A DNA stretch of 64,000 nucleotides from Pseudofabraea citricarpa (lineage: Eukaryota > Ascomycota > Leotiomycetes > Helotiales > Dermateaceae): contig JAPWGK010000014.1 in assembly GCA_029641185.1 (NCBI GenBank), positions 372,001-436,000 on the forward strand, written 5' to 3'. A program made the translations under genes and the position numbers. The notes below the pieces were generated by a model. The model saw nothing but the letters and a program-made list of their open reading frames with translations. It was not told the DNA's origin and ran no database searches. Each line of letters begins with the position of its first letter. The first letter of the stretch is position 1. Of the stretch, positions 25,677-35,950 are shown one piece after another.

Positions 25677-27824
25677 TTATCCCTCGCGTTCGAGTGCATC
25701 CAACTCTCCTTGGACAGCAGCCTTGGTACCGATCTTCTTCATCTGTGTATCTTCCAGCTTCTCCCCGCCGGCGAGTCTCATCTCCAGATCCTCAATCGCA
25801 CGGATCTTCTTTTGTAATCCTCGCAATTTCTTGGCGTTCGGGCTCCCACCTCCAGGGCTGGTAACATTGAACTCAGGGGCCGCTTCAGGGGTATGTTGGA
25901 TGGCCAATTTTGCAATGTTGGGAAGAGGAGCTCCGTTGTAGTGTTGAGGCATGGGAGGCTGGTTGCGGTTCTGCGTGTTGCTGCGATATCGCTGTTGAGA
26001 AGGTGCTCGCATCTCGTGTGCACCCTTGGAGCGGCTGCGTTGACGATCACGGCGATCAGGACTTCTACCGTCACTGTTTCGTGCATCTCCACTGGGTCCT
26101 TCAGCGGCAGGGTTCAAACCTGCAGCTTTTGCTTCAGCATCCTTGGCTTTCTTTGCCTCGCGCTTCTTCTTGTTCTTCAATGCAGCCTTGGACAGGTTCT
26201 CATCAGTCTCCGTTGGCGATGGTGTTGCTGGAGCAGCTCCAGGTGGGAGGCTAGGCTCAACAGTCTCAGCACCAGGAATCTGTCGACGAGCTCGTGCGCC
26301 GAACCCGTTATTGTTAACAAGAGATGTACCATTGCTGACAAAATGAGCAGCACCTCCTTCATCCTCGCGCTTGAAGTGCAATGGTGTAGAGGTTCCTCGT
26401 GCTCCGGGAGGACGGTAAGCACCAGCTGGCTTAGAGGGAGTCTTGACCGTACCGAGGTAAGCGAGCGCAGACGAGTGAGGAGCTGGGACTGGGTGTAGAA
26501 AGTCTCCAGAAGGGAAGCTCTCGATGGGTTGAGGTCTCCAAGTGACGTGGTAAAGCTCCACCATGTCCTCATTGTACATAATCCCTCCTCCCACGTGCCA
26601 CAATCTGACCCCGTTATCAACACGTAGTCTGGGGCTGGTTGTAGCTGTCAAGATGTATCTGCTGTCGGGACTCCATTCGCAGACGCTAGGATTTCCACCC
26701 TCGATCGTGCAAATCTTTCTATAATCCTTTTCCAGATCATAGATGTCCATCTGCCCAGCCAAATTTCCAAATCCAGCAACCAGGACAAATCGACCAGTAG
26801 GTGAGAAGAGGATGGTGTTTCGGGGTCCTAGAGGGAAGTTATGAGTGGCAACAGCTCTCTGGTTGAAGATGGTTGTCTTCGCTGGCATATAACCATAGAC
26901 CACACCAAACTCTTTCGAGTTGGGAGACCAAGAAACATCATGGATGGGGCCTTCCTTGTCAAGAGTAATTCTAGAATCGAATCCACCGTTTGCGCTCAGC
27001 ACATACAGTGTAGTCTCTCCATAATAACTCTTGCCCGTCTTGTCGACCTCGGTTTGTGCCAATACGATCAAGGTTGTTCCGAGCTGGTTCCATTTCAATT
27101 GAACCTTGTCGCCCTTGTAGAAGGTCTTTTGGGAGACGGCGCTCGCGAATTGAGGAACGTTAAAAACCTTGACGGCAGCCGGTTGACCCTACCCTTGATG
27201 TCAGTTCTCCTCAAGATCCTTCAGCCACACTCAACATACCTTGCGCTCTGGGATAAAGACAGCCACAGAGTGGTTGTTACCAGGGGAAATGGCAAAGTCG
27301 GCCACGCCTTCAGCTCGCAGCTTGTTCCAGACGGTACCCAGGTTTCCACTCTCGTAGAATTGAACCTCGTTCGTGACAACACGGGCACAGTAACGCTCAT
27401 CGAAGGTGTATTGCAAGTTCCAACCCGTCTGGCTCTTTTGCACGAAGCGGCCAACGACCTGCTTCTCAGACCCCTGTGGCACCTGCTCAACCGTTCTCCA
27501 CACCTTGAGGTTCTTGACCGCATCGCCAGCCTCGTCCTTGCTGGATCGCTCCCAGGTGATCAGGTAGCTGCCGCGGGGCGAGAAGCCCAGCTCGTAAACG
27601 TTGGGTATTGGCAAGGTGGTGACGACGTTTCCGACACTGGCATCGACCACCGTCACGCCCTCATTGGTAGCCCAGGCAAAGTAACGGCCGCAGGGTGAAT
27701 AGGCACAGCATCTGGAGTTGCCCTCGGGTTTCTGGAAACCAGGCAGAGGCTCGTAGACGGGCGCGGCATCCACGATACCAATCCCCTTCAGTGTTCGGAA
27801 TGCAAACTGCGTTGGAATGGCCAT
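25677..27824 (-). CDS. Eukaryotic translation initiation factor 2A (eIF2A)
   Basis: Cytosolic WD-repeat initiation factor that can deliver Met-tRNAi without eIF2. Two exons: 27824-27240 and 27188-25677, with a 51-nt intron 27239-27189 (GTATG...GTAG); 698 residues. The N-terminal beta-propeller shows blade motifs such as NSRCCAYSPCGRYFAWA, ISPGNNHSVAVFIPE and HDVSWSPNSKEFGVVYGYMP. The highly characteristic FNQRAVATHNF and RNTILFSPTGRFVLVAGFGNL follow. The C-terminal half has the conserved YHVTWRP, a Lys-rich stretch (AALKNKKKREAKKAKDAEAK) and a final coiled segment (KLRGLQKKIRAIEDLEMRL). No oddities. A long open frame on the opposite strand (26841-27698) is a shadow of this gene. Confidence 0.95.
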
Positions 27825-29171
27825 GACTACTGAAAGTCACAGGTGTGTTCGTGAGGCAGGTTTGTATTGGATAGTCTTCTTGTTGTGTTGTTCTCTTCCG
27901 GGACTTCTCGATCGTTCGCGGGAGGCCGACTGGTTGATTCGCGCGCACAGGAATTCCCCTCGTCTCGTGTTCTTTGTCGGTGATGGAAGGTTCGAGTGTT
28001 CGTGGTGATGGAATCGTGTGGACGGTCGGGCTTCTTTCTACGTACGAGTCGTGTATTTCTCAACACGAGGACGGGTAGAGGTGAGTTTTCCGCGGTCGTG
28101 GAATGCAGATGAAGAAGATGTGATTGACAGACACCGGTAAGGATAGATTGACAAGTACCGTGGATTGGAGATGCGTGGGGGGAAGAGAAGGGGGGAGGGA
28201 GAGGAAGAGAAAGAGGTGTAGAAAAGGAAAGGGAAGATCTCGTCACCTTTTTTTTTCTATTTTCAGGCTGTCTTTGTTTTCACGAGCTGCGTGGCTCGCT
28301 GGCTGTTGCTAGCGCTGTTTCGTCCCGCCATAAGCGAGCCCGGTACTTCAGACCTGTTACTGGGGGCTGCTGGTGGGAGGATAATGGGAATTCTTATGCA
28401 AAGCGGGCCCTGCTTATGCTGCCTCAAAAGCAGGATGCTGATTCGAGTGTTACGAAAGGTGATTCTCGGTCTGGCCGGGATTGGACGATGAAATCCCATA
28501 AATGAGGCTATTCACAGCCAGCAAGCTACGTCGGTCCGTAAGGCTGACAACCGGGATCATCTAGACTCTGGGATTTGATACACAAATCAGGTTTAAAGCA
28601 TTGCAAGGACATTATGATTTATGAACTTTTATATAAAGATGGGAGCATGGTATGTACAGGTGGATCAGGCATAGCTTTATAACTCGTCGCTTATTCCATA
28701 CTTTAGGTGTACTATATAAACCGAGCAGTATATATTCAAGCTGATACGAACGTCATATGTGAATCTGAGAGTAAGATATGCATAGGTTGACAAACCAGAG
28801 ATTGATAAGCTATGCTCTACTCCGCCTTCCAACTGCAGTACCTAAGCGGACGTTGTATGCCCAAGCTGATACGAATCATGTCGCACGCAGGTACGAAGCT
28901 AAGCAAGAAGTCAGAAAGGACAATCTCCAATTTAGAGGACTAAGAATTACCAAATCCACCGTCATTTCCTCAGGAATGTTGTTAACTTACCTTGACTCCT
29001 TCCGGATCGAGACGGCTACTGACAAGCTGACAACTCGCTAGACGTGTCAGCACTCAATATAAACAACCATCACCTGGCAACCCAGCAAAGAAAAACCAAG
29101 CAAGAGAGGGAAAACACAAACACAATTTTGGGGATATCCTGGTATCTATATATACAACTGCAAAAGAGACA
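27825..29171. other. Intergenic region between eIF2A and the DHA1-type transporter
   Basis: Contains the eIF2A promoter side (27825 to about 28250, with GGGGGGAAGAGAAGGGGGGA-like purine runs near 28177-28196) and the 3' flank of the transporter. An 18-bp imperfect direct repeat (CAAGCTGATACGAA core) occurs at 28737 and 28862. There is no supported gene. Confidence 0.5.
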
Positions 29172-31177
29172 CTAAACTTTGATATCACGTTCGCCGGTGA
29201 TAGCTCTCATAAGACCCGGATGGGTTTCATCATCCGCAGCTCTAGCCTCCTCAGCAACTCTCGCCTCTCCATTCCTCCTCTCTACTATCCTCTTCTGTCT
29301 CGCTGCGCGCTTCTCGCTCCTCTCCTGATCCTCTCTCAGCTTCCTGATCAGCGGGCTTCGCATCCGAATCTGCTTGCCCCACTTGTAGAAAACAAACGGG
29401 ATAGGGATCAAGGCAACTTCCAACAAGCCCAAGAATGTGCCCGCCCACTGCGGTGACATCTTAGCATACATGGCCGGACCCGCTAAGGGGAGGGTTCCAC
29501 CGACGAAAGATCGGATCACTGAGTTGCCAGCCAGAGCAGAGGCCGAGTAGATACCGTACGAGGACGCCAGATAGTTGGACGAGTAGATGAAGACGAGGCA
29601 GTTTCCAGCTCCGAAGGGGATCCCGGAGAGGATCGGCCAGATCCAGTGAATCGTGATAGGCACGCTCGTCCACGAGAACCAGAGCTGGCCGATGGGAATC
29701 AGGCACGCCGCGATACAGACGATGGACACAGAAGCTTCGGGAACGGGTCGTCCTGTTTCGGGATCTCTCTCGTGCGCGTGGATCATGCGACGAACAAGAG
29801 GCTCGGAAACAATGGCAAGCATTGTTCCTGTGCCAATACCTAAAAATGCAAGGCCGGTAAAGCCAGCAGACCAACCTCGAAGCCCCCCATAGATCAATGG
29901 GAAGGCAACGAAACACAAATACAGAATTCCGTAGATGACGGCGATATAGGCATCCCAAAACCATAGAATCGGCTCGGTCAATGTGAGCACGAAAGGTCGT
30001 GAAAGATTGATCTTGAGTATTTCCCAAACTGTAACACTTTAGCTTTCGCTCATGGTTTTTTAGTTTCAACACTTACCACTCAATTTCTGATCATAACGAC
30101 ACCACCATCTTTCATCGCCGGTCTCCTTGCGTTTCTTCGCAGCTTTCTTTTGCAAGAGCGCTGGCGCGTAGGTTTCTTTGATTGACGCACACATCACCCA
30201 TCCCACACCTGAAAAGATCAACACTAACCAATTGGTCCATCTCCACCCCAAATACTGTGCTGCAAACCCGCCAATGAGTGGACCTATTATGGATTTATTG
30301 TAAGCAGAGTCAAAGGACGAACAATTAGGTTTGACAAACCTGTTACTGGTCCATTCATCGGGCCCACACTCCAAATACTGAAAGCCAGAGCACGGTAGGT
30401 CTCATTGGTAATGTCCGCCACGGTCCCTGGGGAATTGGCAATCATAGCAGAACCAGCCATAGCACTATACACCATCAGCATTTACCCGCAGAGGGAAACT
30501 TTTATTACTCACCCAAAAAATCGCACCACCAAAACCTCCGATAATGAAGTCGCCAGCGCACAGGGTATAACCAAGATGGAAAATAATAACAAGCTGCCAA
30601 AATAAATCGGTCTCCGGCCATAGATCTCACTCAATGGGGCGAGGATCAAGCTCCCCACGGCCAAACCTAGCAAATATGTCGTGACACCCAGCGTTGCGAC
30701 CGGCTCACTCGTCACATGGAATTCCTCCATCATGCCCGGCATGCTGGACGTATAGCTCGTGCTGTAGAGAACGACGGTCCATGTTGCATAACTCACGGAG
30801 CCGATTGTGACTCCTTTGTACCAGAAGGGCCAATTCCTTGGATCATCTGGGTCGTTGGTCTCGAAATCGACTTCGAAATCCGGAAGGCGAGAGGCATTGG
30901 TTGCAAAAGAAGTGGCCGTTCGTGTACGCGACAAGTCTCGCTCCCCCAGCCTTTCAGCTTCGGTGCGGAGATCTGGAGTGAGGGCTCGCTCGAGTGGAGC
31001 GAGCGGATCAGAATTCACGGATCGGTGTGACGAGTCATCGTCGTCGTCGTCGTCCGAGGAGGTATGGGTGGGGGAATGTGGTGACTCGATTTCTTTATCC
31101 TCTGTGGAAATCGATGAGCTTGTTGGCTGGGATGAAGTATTAATCTTCCCAAGCTCCTTCTCCGAGTACTCGGCCAT
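29172..31177 (-). CDS. MFS transporter, DHA1 (drug:H+ antiporter-1) type
   Basis: Plasma-membrane proton antiporter of the 12-helix fungal multidrug/polyamine group. Four exons: 31177-30513, 30464-30340, 30283-30077, 30028-29172; 617 residues. The cytosolic N-terminus is about 130 residues, Ser/Asp-rich, with a seven-residue Asp run. The family entry motif NDPDDPRNWPFWYK precedes helix 1. Motif A-like LAPLSEIYGRRPIYFGS follows helix 2, and GTVADITNETYRALAFSIW lies in the central part. The C-terminal tail is long and charged (REDQERSEKRAARQKR). The family covers polyamine, fluconazole and cycloheximide exporters; substrate is not determinable. Three copies of a short GAACAT/CGG-type motif precede the start. 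Confidence 0.9.
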
Positions 31178-31182
31178 GTTGA

Positions 31183-31215
31183 ATGTTCGGCCAAGTTGAT
31201 TGATGTTCGGCCAAG
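31183..31215. promoter_or_regulatory. 13-bp direct repeat (ATGTTCGGCCAAG) upstream of MFS gene
   Basis: Two identical copies start 20 bp apart, ending 6 to 38 bp upstream of the transporter start codon at 31177. A related element in opposite orientation (CGGACCGAACATG) lies at about 31329-31341. The CGG core and spacing suit a Zn2Cys6 regulator, but no regulator is known. Confidence 0.4.
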
Positions 31216-31837
31216 AAATGTGGTCAAGCTACCTCCCAAGCTTCAAGAGCTAGGATTAGTCCGTCTGGTCTCGTCCCTCGGCCACCGGTTATTGTCTCTG
31301 GGTATGAATTCGATTTTGTAATCTTCTCGGACCGAACATGTTAGGATCAATGTATAGCCAGCTGGATGATAGGAAAGCGAGCACCGCAGATCAGGGTGAG
31401 GCGTGATAAGAGTAACAACGAGGAAGAAGTGCCGTGTGGGGAGTGCGTAACAAAAAGATGATGGGGGTCAAGTGGATTTTAAGGACGATTGTTATGAGAA
31501 GATAAAAAAGATCCACCCTCCCTCGGACTTAAAGTGGTAAAGGAACGAATCAGAACCTGCGGGGTCTCCTTCCCTCATTCATCTCAATCATTGGAGAGCA
31601 GGGAGCTAGTCGCACATGGCCTTTGAGATGTCCATCACAAGGCTGAAGTGAAGAGCGAGTGAAGAGCGAGCTGGGATCCATGTTTCGATGGTGGAGCCGT
31701 CGCCTCTTCTGCGACATCTATTCTTACTTCTCTGCTCTTGGAGACATGGAGGAGAGACATGTTGGTTGAGCTTTGTGAAGCAGAGTCGTTCAAGAGTGTG
31801 ATCCCATTCTACATACCGGGCCTGGAGCGGCGGTGAG

Positions 31838-31860
31838 GAGGAGCAGGAGCAGGAGCAGGA
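31838..31860. repeat. 6-bp tandem repeat (GGAGCA)
   Basis: About 3.8 copies of GGAGCA in non-coding DNA. Confidence 0.85.
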
Positions 31861-32461
31861 CCTAGTGAGGTGACCCAGGTGAGTGCGGAACTGGTGATGT
31901 CGTCGCTGTTGGTTTTCACTGAGTTTCCTGTGCCGGATTGCCGAGCTCGAGAATCTGGTAGATGTAAGTTTTGCTTTTGTCAGTTTGCAGCTAAAGTAAA
32001 GCTGAGCTAGAGCTTCTTTGGAGCTGGTCCAGTCGTTCAGTCGCTCAGGTGGGCGCAGTCGAGGGTGGGAAAACTCTAAGTCACGTGCACATCTCATCAA
32101 AACCAATCTCCCACTCAATCTCCCACATCCCGATCCGTTACCCGCACATACCCGACATGACAGCAGCCGTGCGACAGAGTTCTGATGGGCAGATCAGCCG
32201 CTTCTTCCCTGGCCCAATGCCGGCTAAAGTTCTTGATGCTTGCATGATTCATGATACAGATACCTGACCACTTTCGCTTCTTCTGCTTTGTTATATGGCT
32301 GGTTGATTACTACGGAGGGGTTGAGAGCACAAACGAAGAATCGAAGTACACCAGCAAGTCAAGACTCTTCAGCTCAACACTTTCATTCCACTCTCTGGAT
32401 CCAATCAACCTCAACGTCTTTCGTCAATCCGCTCCTCTCATATCGCAGTCAAAAACCAAGC

Positions 32462-33150
32462 CTAAGAATCATGAAAGTCCTTGTCCCAGTATTCCTTCGG
32501 TATTTCATAAGCCCGCAGACATCCATACGTCACGATCTTCTTATCGAAGGCGTCCCGGAGTTGGTCGGTTGCCAGGTGGTTTGGGCCCGGTACGGTCCTG
32601 GTATACTGCGTCTGCCTACAGTCCATATTGCTATGTCCAGCATCAGCACATTCTCCACTTCGTCGTTTGCGCGCCCAGAGACACAAGAAGGAACGAAAGA
32701 AGGCGAGGGGGAGGAAGAACTAACGTGTAGAAGGTGCACTGGTAGTTGAATGGTCTGGGGATCATGATGAAGCTGACATTACCCGCCACCTTTGGGAAAT
32801 GCTCCTCGATGCTACCTGTTGTAGAAGAAAAAGACAATCGTCAGCTTGAGCTTCGACCTCGAGAGGGAACAATTCTTACTGCATTTGGCTAGTTGAGGAA
32901 CCCTGGCTTCGCATGTGCCCGCCGCGTAAGGAACTCCCTTCTCGTAGGGCGGCGCATCGATGTAGACGGCATCGGTGCACATGGTCAGTGGGTTCATTTC
33001 CATGCTGTCCTGGTCCTCAAAGTCCTTGATCTTGGGAATAACCTTGGGGCCCTTCTGGCGTTCATAAGGACGTACTTCCCAGGGCCCGTACCAGGCGTTG
33101 GCTGCTGACACGAGGAAAAATAGTGTGAAGAGGTAGTTGTATATTTCCAT
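32462..33150 (-). CDS. Small secreted cysteine-containing protein
   Basis: Three exons: 33150-32880, 32815-32725, 32615-32462; 171 residues. Introns are 32879-32816 (GTAAG...ACAG) and 32724-32616 (GTTAGT...TGTAG). Both keep frame and preserve a protein-like reading across each junction. Signal peptide MEIYNYLFTLFFLVSAANA. The mature part has five cysteines (TMCTDAV, GTCEARV, LAKC, YQCTFY, YGCLRAY), an aromatic/charged start (WYGPWEVRPYERQKGPK) and the C-terminus YEIPKEYWDKDFHDS. I do not recognise the family. The size, secretion signal and cysteines match the general profile of fungal secreted effectors or small extracellular proteins, but function is not inferred further. Confidence 0.65.
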
Positions 33151-34899
33151 CTTCGGCTTTTTTCTCGACGGTAGGATTGGCGAGTTGTGAGATCTTCCAC
33201 AGAGGGGGACGTGGCAAAATTATATCCTGCGCGCTGAGAGTCTGCGAAGGTATGTGTGCTATAGTAGTGTTGATACTATAATCTCGTCCGGCAGACATTT
33301 CTTACTAGAGAAGACATGGTAAAGAAGTTTGTTGTGCTGAGAAGACGAGTAAGTTTGAATCTGTTTTCCTTTATATCCAAAGAGGTAATGATAGTTTGAC
33401 TTTATTCCTGTATAACAGCTAAGTTAGCCTCATGGGGTTAAAGGGTTTTACTAATCTGGGGTCTTTAAATGCTATAGCTAGCCACTATTTCTTAAACGAG
33501 AAAAGGAGAAGAAAATGACTTCAACAGCTGGGCTGTCAAGATCAAGCCAGGCGAAAGCTTTTTCGTCGCACAAGGTGTGTCGCCTCAGAGTAAGTCACAG
33601 TGATAAGATTTCCTTTTCCTTCGCATTGCAGCCCGGATTCCCGTACCTTTTCATTTCAATATGCCCTTTTTTTTTTTGCCTCGATGTATTCTGACATCTT
33701 GGGATAAATCTTTAGCGAGCAAGCAGAGCAGGTGAAAGAAGATACCCTTACTGCAAAACAGACAGCCTCCTACCTACAAAACACGAGCCTCAAGACTTGA
33801 ACCCCATCAAGCATGCGATACATTTCCCACCCAAGCATAAATACCAGCAGATATATGCAAATGAGATCTTGTATTCTGTACCAGAACAAGTAGATTGAAT
33901 CCGTGAATCTTCTCGGGCGACGAAACATGGCGATGGCGAAGCGCAACCCAATCTCTAAGCAAAGACAACAAGTTACCTCTGCACCACTACCCACCATCCC
34001 AACATACCAGAACCCTACTATCCACAAGCGACGCCCATGACCGAAACAGAAAAAAATAAGAGCTTTTAAACTCTCCAGATCCATCGCCGACAGACCCACT
34101 CAAGCGACGACACGCAACAAAACCGACTCGAAAATAGCCATCCGCCAGAAGGCAGCCAGCAAAGCTCCCCCAAAGCGAAAAGGAAAAAAGGTCGACCAGA
34201 TATCCCGGTCGGGGTTTCGTGAAGAAAATCCCGTGCGCTAGCCCTCGACTTCATCTGATATCTCTCCTGACACGAAGAGGAAGCGGAAAAGGGAAAAAAG
34301 AGAAATGCTCAAACACGTCGCGCGGAAGAATGAAACCCCACGAGCACCAAACGCGGGCGGAAGAGCCAAGACGTCGATGCTATACAGTACTGCAGGCGAG
34401 TCCGAGAGGATGGTGTCTGGGGAAGTGCAATGTACGGTACGTGCGAGGGTCCCTGTACTGCACGAAGATAACCTTCTTTTTAAACTTTCATCGCATCATA
34501 ACGACATTCATGCCTTTGTCTGCTAAGATCGTCTTACCTTATTCCTTATCCTCCGCACCTATCCTTATCCTTGGTACTTGCGTGTCAAGAGGCGGCTGAC
34601 TGATGCCATCCAAAGTTTGGGATGCGCTGTTGGTGTGTGCTTGTTTCGAGGGATGTCGTCGTGGTGGTGGCAACGAGGGGAAGTATAAAGCTCGTAAGAG
34701 CCTCCTTCCCTCCTCTTCTTCTTCCTCTCCCTCTCTATCCTCTCCTCCCATCCAACCTTGAAGCTCCGAAGAGACAATCCGATCGTTTTGTAATATTGTT
34801 TTCCTTTTTGTCGGCTTGGCCTTATTTCTTTCCTCTCTCTTCTTCTCTCTCTCTCTCTCTCTCTCTCGATTCCCTTCCACTCCAACCCAAACCGCAAAC
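33151..34899. other. Intergenic region between two small secreted protein genes
   Basis: Mostly AT-rich or simple sequence. A 30-codon protein-like fragment (NDFNSWAVKIKPGESFFVAQ) lies at about 33514-33573 with no exon context. A CT microsatellite lies at 34841-34868 just before the next start codon. Open frames around 33770-34600 have no motif. Confidence 0.45.
34841..34868. repeat. TC dinucleotide microsatellite in 5' leader
   Basis: About twelve TC units in the presumed 5' untranslated region, ending some 32 nt before the ATG at 34900. Pyrimidine tracts of this kind are common close to transcription starts in filamentous fungi. Confidence 0.85.
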
Positions 34900-35272
34900 A
34901 TGGGTATATCCTGCACCTCATACCTCTCCCTCTTCATCCTGCTCAGCAGCTTCACGAGCAGTATTCTCGCTCTTCGTAACCCTCCCCCTCCCCATTTATC
35001 AACCTCAAACAAAAACACTAACCCACCCAGCCCAAAGATCACCCCCACCACACATATTACTGTCGCGAGACGCCACTCCAACACCACCCGTAACAGTCAA
35101 CGGCGAAGAAATCACCACCGGCGCTGGTTCAGACATCATCGTCGCCCCGGGAACTACCCTCCAGATCACGGGGTCGGATCTGCCCGTTACTGTTAATGGA
35201 GATGAGATTACGGCCGATAGGGGCTCGGATATCATCCTTCCCCAGGGCGTCACGGTCCAGATTACACCGTGA
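34900..35272 (+). CDS. Small secreted protein with two tandem beta-type repeats
   Basis: Two exons: 34900-34975 and 35031-35272, intron 34976-35030 (GTAACC, branch CACTAACCC, CCAG); 105 residues. Exon 1 is a signal peptide (MGISCTSYLSLFILLSS, continuing to SILAL). The mature protein is a Pro-rich lead followed by two near-identical units of about 31 residues. Unit 1 starts PVTVNGEEITTGAGSDIIV; unit 2 starts PVTVNGDEITADRGSDIIL. Each ends in a TxQIT motif. The alternation of short hydrophobic strands with Gly/Asp turns suggests a beta-solenoid or stacked beta-hairpin. Similar VTVNG-type repeats occur in larger fungal cell-surface proteins, by recollection. Function unknown; probably an extracellular or cell-wall protein. 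Confidence 0.72.
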
Positions 35273-35950
35273 GGAGGCTGGGGGAGGGGTGTTGAGAGGA
35301 GAGGAGGAGGAGGGTGAGGGGAGGGGAGGGGAGCTAGAGGGATAGGTGATGAGAGGAGAGGAGCAGGAGGATAAAAGTGGTTAGGATACCTTCTCTTATA
35401 TATGCGGAATATATTATTTCATTTCATTTCATGACTTAGCATATCTCCTTTTTCTCTTCGTCTCTTTTTCCCCCCCTTTTTTTCTTTCCTTTCTCTTCTG
35501 TATAGAGAGCCAGCTGCGATGGATGAGGAGTTTTTTCTTTTTCTTTTTCTTTTTTGGTTTATCCCGTCCGTCTTGGGTGTGCGTACCTGAGTAGGTTTGT
35601 TGCGTGAGAGAGAAGTGCTGAGTACTTCAGGCTTGTGTATACCTAAGAAAGTAAGTAAGGAAGCAAGGGAGTGACTCTAGCTTACTTGAATTTCCCTCCT
35701 CTTTTTTCTTTTTTTGGTTTCTCTTTTACTTCTCATCATCTTTATGGATTGATCATCGATAACCAAGTATCATTAGTAAGTAATTCACTGGTGATTCAGT
35801 CAGCAAGCAGCGGAGCCACTTCTCGAAACCCCCACCCTGTTTTTGGTTCATTGCAAGTTTCCGAGTAGTGAAAAAGTTCCCATGTTGCTCTACTGCCTTT
35901 TGAAATCCTCATTTCTCTCCCACCAAGCTTTCAACTCCTCGCACCCTCAT
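35273..35950. other. Intergenic region with G-rich tract
   Basis: Convergent gene ends. A strongly G-rich tract (about 35278-35360) immediately follows the stop of the small secreted protein gene. Pyrimidine runs follow (35470-35500, 35530-35560). No gene was found. Confidence 0.55.

Larger units (their letters stand above)
31178..32461. other. Intergenic region upstream of the DHA1 transporter
   Basis: Contains the transporter promoter with a 13-bp direct repeat (31183-31195, 31203-31215) and a GGAGCA tandem (31838-31860). A minus-strand open frame (32118-31606) is Ser/Arg-rich without any motif and I do not call it. Nothing else seen. Confidence 0.45.

Noticed and set aside
26841..27698. 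285-codon open frame on the plus strand
   Set aside because: Lies entirely antisense to the well-supported eIF2A exons; composition mirrors the eIF2A codons and no family motif is present.
31606..32118. 170-codon minus-strand frame upstream of the DHA1 transporter
   Set aside because: Ser/Arg/Cys-rich translation with no hydrophobic core pattern or motif, partly over a GGAGCA tandem repeat.
34539..35087. 182-codon minus-strand frame with Glu/Arg repeats
   Set aside because: It is the antisense translation of the TC microsatellite and the small secreted protein gene.
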